Source: Bacteroidota bacterium (GTDB taxonomy: Bacteria; Bacteroidota; Bacteroidia; Bacteroidales; Prolixibacteraceae). Taken from it: DNA of 10,048 nucleotides. Position numbers and translations under genes: made by a program. The notes under the pieces were generated by a model that ran no database searches, was not told where the DNA came from, and saw only the letters and a list, made by a program, of their open reading frames with translations. Numbering within the stretch: the stretch's first letter is position 1; each line of letters opens with the position of its first letter. Where the stretch lies: NCBI GenBank assembly GCA_030695265.1, contig JAUYTA010000040.1, positions 1 through 10,048 of the forward strand. Direction: 5' to 3'. This document shows positions 6,834 to 10,048 of this stretch, in pieces.

Positions 6834-7276
6834 ATAACATTAAAACCAGGAAATTAATTCCTTTAACCATCTCTGGCGGAATAATAGTTTCAGCATTTGC
6901 ATTTTCGTATGGTTCTCTAGACGGAAGCGTAATAGATAATGTTATTTCGAGTTCGTCCATTAGTAATATTATTCAACACACAGATGATAAAATTTATTCT
7001 CATTTTTCAGTTAAATCTCGATTTGACCAAAGATTCACAGCATGGAAGAAGAATACAATGTTTATGTCATTTGCTGAACAAATAGTTAATGATAAAAATT
7101 TTCAAGATATAGTTTCGATGGGTGAAGATGTGGTTCCATTTATTTTGGAAGAGATAACAAGAGAACCGTCTCCATTGGTTTGGTCATTGAATTTAATATT
7201 CAATAAAACTATATCAAATAATTCTGCCACAACTATTGAACAAGCTTGCAAGTTATGGGTGAAAATGTTGAGTTAA
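6824..7276 (+). CDS. Small protein with N-terminal hydrophobic segment, partner of the TIGR04255-like gene
   Basis: This 150-residue ORF starts inside the last 10 bases of the upstream gene. Residues 11-27 (LIPLTISGGIIVSAFAF), preceded by Lys7, Arg9 and Lys10, form a likely single membrane anchor or uncleaved signal. The C-terminal part (about 83-150) has FQDIVSMGEDVVPFILEEI followed by VWSLNLIFN and a late KLWVKM. This resembles a small family I recall with the pattern 'YQxIIxMGxxAxPxILxEL...WFWALxxITG...AWxxWG'. The aromatic and Gly positions of that pattern (WFWALxxITG) are degraded here to VWSLNLIFN. That family is often followed by an NCIAWA-motif gene, as here. The base composition is as AT-rich as that of the upstream gene. 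Function unknown; the tight overlaps suggest the products act together. Confidence 0.62.
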   Translation: MQLNNIKTRKLIPLTISGGIIVSAFAFSYGSLDGSVIDNVISSSSISNIIQHTDDKIYSHFSVKSRFDQRFTAWKKNTMFMSFAEQIVNDKNFQDIVSMGEDVVPFILEEITREPSPLVWSLNLIFNKTISNNSATTIEQACKLWVKMLS

Positions 7277-7437
7277 TCAAAGCACAGGCGTTCGAAACAT
7301 TTCCTGGGCTCTCAAATGATGATAATTTCAACATTACAAGCAATAAGGACATTAAGTATAATTGTATTGCATGGGCTTTTGGTCTGTATAAGGATAGGTG
7401 GATGCAAATAATTCAGTTGTCAATAATTCCTATATGA
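7255..7437 (+). pseudogene. Truncated NCIAWA-motif ORF
   Basis: This 60-codon ORF begins with ATG at 7255, overlapping the upstream ORF by 22 bases. It encodes FPGLSNDDNFNITSNKDIKY followed by NCIAWAFG (36-43) and RWMQ (48-51), then a short unrelated-looking tail (IIQLSIIPI) and a TGA. I recall a widespread small family with the pattern 'FPxL...xxxTSPxxxxYNCIAWAxGxxxRWWWP...YWP' of well over 100 residues, so the conserved opening is intact and the rest is missing. The break falls near 7407, close to the upstream edge of the next gene, which suggests a deletion or recombination junction. Its TGA overlaps the start codon of the next gene (ATGA at 7434-7437). It might still be expressed as a short peptide. 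The family has no known function that I can name with confidence. Confidence 0.5.
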
Positions 7438-10048
7438 AACTAATTCACATCTTCAATATTTGCTTTTTTTGCCTGATTATCAATTTTTCCCATGCACAAC
7501 AGGCATCGCCGAAACTTAAGGTCGTTTCTTCCCCCTCCGGAAGTTTATACACGCAAATTGACAAATCAGGAAAAACAGTGATTCCCAATGGCCGTTTTTT
7601 AACTCCTTATGGAAAATCGGTTGACGTTGCGCCCCATCCCTTCGGATTGACGCTGAGCGCCGATGGAAGCGTTGCCGTAACTGCCAACTCCGGAACTTCG
7701 TCTATTTCTATTTCAATCATTAAAAATCTGAGATCCGGTAATCCAACGGTTTTGCAGGTTCCTCCCGGACCAGGCACAGACAAAGGTGTGCTCGCTTCTG
7801 TTTTTATGGGTTTGGCAGTTTCTCCGGACAATAAAATAGTGTATGTGGCAGGAGGTCAGGAGAATAAAATCTACCTGTTTTCGGTCGGTTCAGGAGAAAA
7901 ATTAGATTCTATTGATTGTTCTGTTTCCGAAAATGGAGGATTAACTCCGGATGGCTACATCGGCGACATAAAACTCAGCAAAGATGGCCGGTATCTTTAT
8001 GCTGTTGATCAGATGTTGTTTCGTCTGATTGTGATTGACACCCGGCAAATGAAAATTATTGGCAACGCAAAAACCGGAAGGTATCCATTTGGCGTAATCC
8101 TTTCTCGCGACGGACAAAAAGTATATGTTGCCAATGTGGGCCTGTTCGAATACAGCAAAATCGGCAACATTGAGGCCGAAAAAGATTATAAGAATGCCTT
8201 GGATTTTCCGGCGTTTGGCTTCGGTTCCGAAGAAATGAAAAAAGGAACAAAAATAGGCGCTCTTGATATTCCCGGGCTGGGCGATCCGAATGTTCCTGAA
8301 TCGTTTTCAGTGTGGTCGTTTACGGTAAAAGATCCATCAAAACCCGAAATTCAGGCAAAAATAAAAACCGGTGTTTTGGTAGGCGAAACCATCGAAGGTA
8401 TTCCTGCCGTTGGCGGATCGAGCCCAAATTCGCTGGCAGTGACCGATCGGTATGTTTTTGTAAGCAACGGAACCAACGACAATGTTTCTGTAATCGATAT
8501 CGTTCACGATACCATTGCCGCCGAAATACCATTGAAATTGCATCAGGCAGTAAAACAGTTTCGCGGCGTGATCCCTTTTGGGCTGGCTGTTTCGCCCGAT
8601 CAGAAAAGATTGTATGTGGCCGAATCGGGCGTAAATGCAGTGGGGGTGATAGATGTTCCAACGCTGAAAGTCATTGGACACATTCCCTCAGGCTGGTTTC
8701 CTTCAAAACTTGAAGTTACTCCTGATGGAAAAACGCTGGTGGTGAGCAATGCCAAAGGTTTCGGCAGCGGCCCCAACGGAGGAAAAGATTTTCAGGAAGG
8801 AAAATCCGGTAGCTACATCGGTAATCTGATGAAAGGAACGGTTTCGGTAATGGATATTCCTTCAGACAAAGAATTGAAAATTCTGACGCAGCAGGTTATT
8901 GAGAACAATTATAAAATTGAAGACTACCGCGAAGTTCAAAAACAACGGGCAAACAATCCGATACCGGTTTTTGGCGGCGAAAGGGAATCGCCGATCAAAT
9001 ACCTGGTTTTTATCTCGAAGGAAAATCGTACGTACGACGAGGTTTTCGGGCAGGTGGAAAATGCAGTCGGCGATCCAACAATTGCACGTTACGGACACAG
9101 CGCCACTTTTACCAACCGTAATAAATCGCTGAAAGTTGAAAACACAACAGTAATGCCCAATCACCTGAAGCTCGCCAGGGAATTCGCAATAGCAGACAAT
9201 TTTTATGTTGATGCGGATGTTTCGGCCGATGGACACCGATGGCTGGTAAATACGTATCCAAACGAGTGGGTTGAATCAACCGTCCCTGCAAGTTACGGAG
9301 GCAACAGGGAATACAAAGCCAGTTCGAAAGCGCCGGGAAGCCTTGCCATGAATGGCTCAGCGGGTGCCATTTATCCTGAAGACTACAACGAAGCAGGATC
9401 AATGTGGGACCATCTGGAACGCAACAATGTTGAATTTTACAACTTCGGATTTGGAACCATGTTCGAACCAGCTTTTTACGATGAATCATTCAAGTATTCA
9501 GGAATAAAACAATATGTGAATTATCCGGTTCCATTGCCCATGTTGTCTCGCACTTCAAAAATGTACCCTACCTACAACATGGCCATTCCCGATCAGTTCC
9601 GGATTCATCAGTTCATAAAGGAATTCGATGAAAAATGGATAAAACCCGGTACCGAAATGCCTTCGATCATAACGGTAATTCTCCCAAACGATCATGGAGC
9701 AGGTGAACGCCCCGAGGCTGGTTATCCTTTCAGGGAAAGTTACATGGCCGACAACGATCTGGCAGTTGGCCGGATTGTGGAATATTTATCGCATACGCCA
9801 TTCTGGAAAAATATGGCCATTGTAATTACTGAAGATGATGCCCAAAACGGTGTTGATCATGTTGATGCACATCGTAGCATTTTGATGGTTATTTCGCCGT
9901 ATGCAAAGAAAAACTACATATCGAAAGTGCATTACAGCTTTGGAAGTATTTTTAAAACTTTCTGGAACGTATTGGGAATGCCGTATCTGAATCAGTACGA
10001 TGCTGCAGCCAATGATTTTGCCGATTTTTTTAAGGCTACTCCTGATTT
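7434..10048 (+). CDS. Exported YncE-like beta-propeller fused to phosphoesterase domain (3' end beyond window)
   Basis: The frame is open from ATG 7434 to the window end (871 codons). A cleavable signal peptide (h-region IFNICFFCLII, cleavage likely after SHA21) sends it to the periplasm. Residues of about 40-470 carry YVTN/YncE-type propeller blades: KIVYVAGGQENKIYLFSV, RYLYAVDQMLFRLIVIDT, YVANVG, YVFVSNGTNDNVSVIDI, RLYVAESGVNAVGVIDV. From about 520 a phosphoesterase domain (alkaline-phosphatase superfamily, PF04185-like) begins with YLVFISKENRTYDEVFG (523-539); the second half has ADGHRW-like SADGHRWLVNTYP, LPNDHGAG and ITEDDAQNGVDHVDAHRS (798-815), whose Asp and His residues are typical metal ligands. 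This matches proteins named bifunctional YncE family/alkaline phosphatase family. Substrate is unknown: a phosphodiester or phospholipid is plausible. Its start overlaps the truncated ORF by 4 bases and I find no promoter of its own, so transcription may come from the AT-rich cassette. The G+C content is back to the flank level. Confidence 0.9.
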   Translation, partial: MKLIHIFNICFFCLIINFSHAQQASPKLKVVSSPSGSLYTQIDKSGKTVIPNGRFLTPYGKSVDVAPHPFGLTLSADGSVAVTANSGTSSISISIIKNLRSGNPTVLQVPPGPGTDKGVLASVFMGLAVSPDNKIVYVAGGQENKIYLFSVGSGEKLDSIDCSVSENGGLTPDGYIGDIKLSKDGRYLYAVDQMLFRLIVIDTRQMKIIGNAKTGRYPFGVILSRDGQKVYVANVGLFEYSKIGNIEAEKDYKNALDFPAFGFGSEEMKKGTKIGALDIPGLGDPNVPESFSVWSFTVKDPSKPEIQAKIKTGVLVGETIEGIPAVGGSSPNSLAVTDRYVFVSNGTNDNVSVIDIVHDTIAAEIPLKLHQAVKQFRGVIPFGLAVSPDQKRLYVAESGVNAVGVIDVPTLKVIGHIPSGWFPSKLEVTPDGKTLVVSNAKGFGSGPNGGKDFQEGKSGSYIGNLMKGTVSVMDIPSDKELKILTQQVIENNYKIEDYREVQKQRANNPIPVFGGERESPIKYLVFISKENRTYDEVFGQVENAVGDPTIARYGHSATFTNRNKSLKVENTTVMPNHLKLAREFAIADNFYVDADVSADGHRWLVNTYPNEWVESTVPASYGGNREYKASSKAPGSLAMNGSAGAIYPEDYNEAGSMWDHLERNNVEFYNFGFGTMFEPAFYDESFKYSGIKQYVNYPVPLPMLSRTSKMYPTYNMAIPDQFRIHQFIKEFDEKWIKPGTEMPSIITVILPNDHGAGERPEAGYPFRESYMADNDLAVGRIVEYLSHTPFWKNMAIVITEDDAQNGVDHVDAHRSILMVISPYAKKNYISKVHYSFGSIFKTFWNVLGMPYLNQYDAAANDFADFFKATPD

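Noticed and set aside
6084..7276. Calling the cassette a toxin-antitoxin or anti-phage system
   Set aside because: No nuclease, NTPase, toxin or DNA-binding motif is visible; only the sporadic distribution and tight overlaps hint that way.
8312..9489. Several ORFs of 113-133 codons on both strands
   Set aside because: All lie inside the open frame of the propeller-phosphoesterase gene, are Arg/Cys/His-rich and show no family motifs.

Overview
The window looks like a chromosomal segment of a Bacteroidota bacterium, possibly of the Bacteroidales/Marinilabiliales type, although the order is a guess. Three things point there: a type IX secretion lipoprotein of the PorW/SprE family, a dihydroorotase with the Bacteroidota-style DDQVHFREPG metal motif, and promoter -7 boxes of the form TAnnTTTG with little Shine-Dalgarno signal. 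There are no rRNA or tRNA genes, no CRISPR array, and no recognisable transposase or integrase.

Layout. Positions 1-1503 (minus) hold the N-terminal 501 codons of a porW/sprE-like TPR lipoprotein, cut by the window edge. Positions 1504-1953 are a non-coding divergent intergenic region with an 86-bp symmetric array of eight GTCA/TGAC units resembling tandem Pho boxes, a second inverted repeat and a -7 box. Positions 1954-3683 (plus) hold a patatin-like phospholipase followed by a coiled-coil lipoprotein. They converge on a strong two-way terminator (3706-3735) with the minus-strand pair at 3750-5842, a DPM1-type polyprenol-phosphate mannosyltransferase and a dihydroorotase (pyrC).

Positions 6004-7437 are markedly more AT-rich than the flanks (two 60-base lines counted: 15 and 18 G+C, against 33 in a line of the downstream gene). 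They carry three tightly overlapping plus-strand ORFs: a TIGR04255-like protein, a small protein with an N-terminal hydrophobic segment and a GMGxxxxPxIL-like core, and a short NCIAWA-motif ORF that appears truncated. I read this as an acquired accessory cassette of unknown function whose distal gene is broken. Its last codons overlap the start of the next gene by 4 nt.

Positions 7434-10048 (plus) hold an exported YncE-like beta-propeller fused to a phosphoesterase (alkaline-phosphatase-superfamily) domain, running off the window end.

Functionally, most of the window is housekeeping or envelope-related: T9SS assembly, lipid hydrolysis, lipid-linked mannose, pyrimidine synthesis and a periplasmic phosphoesterase. 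The least explained parts are the GTCA array and the AT-rich three-ORF cassette.
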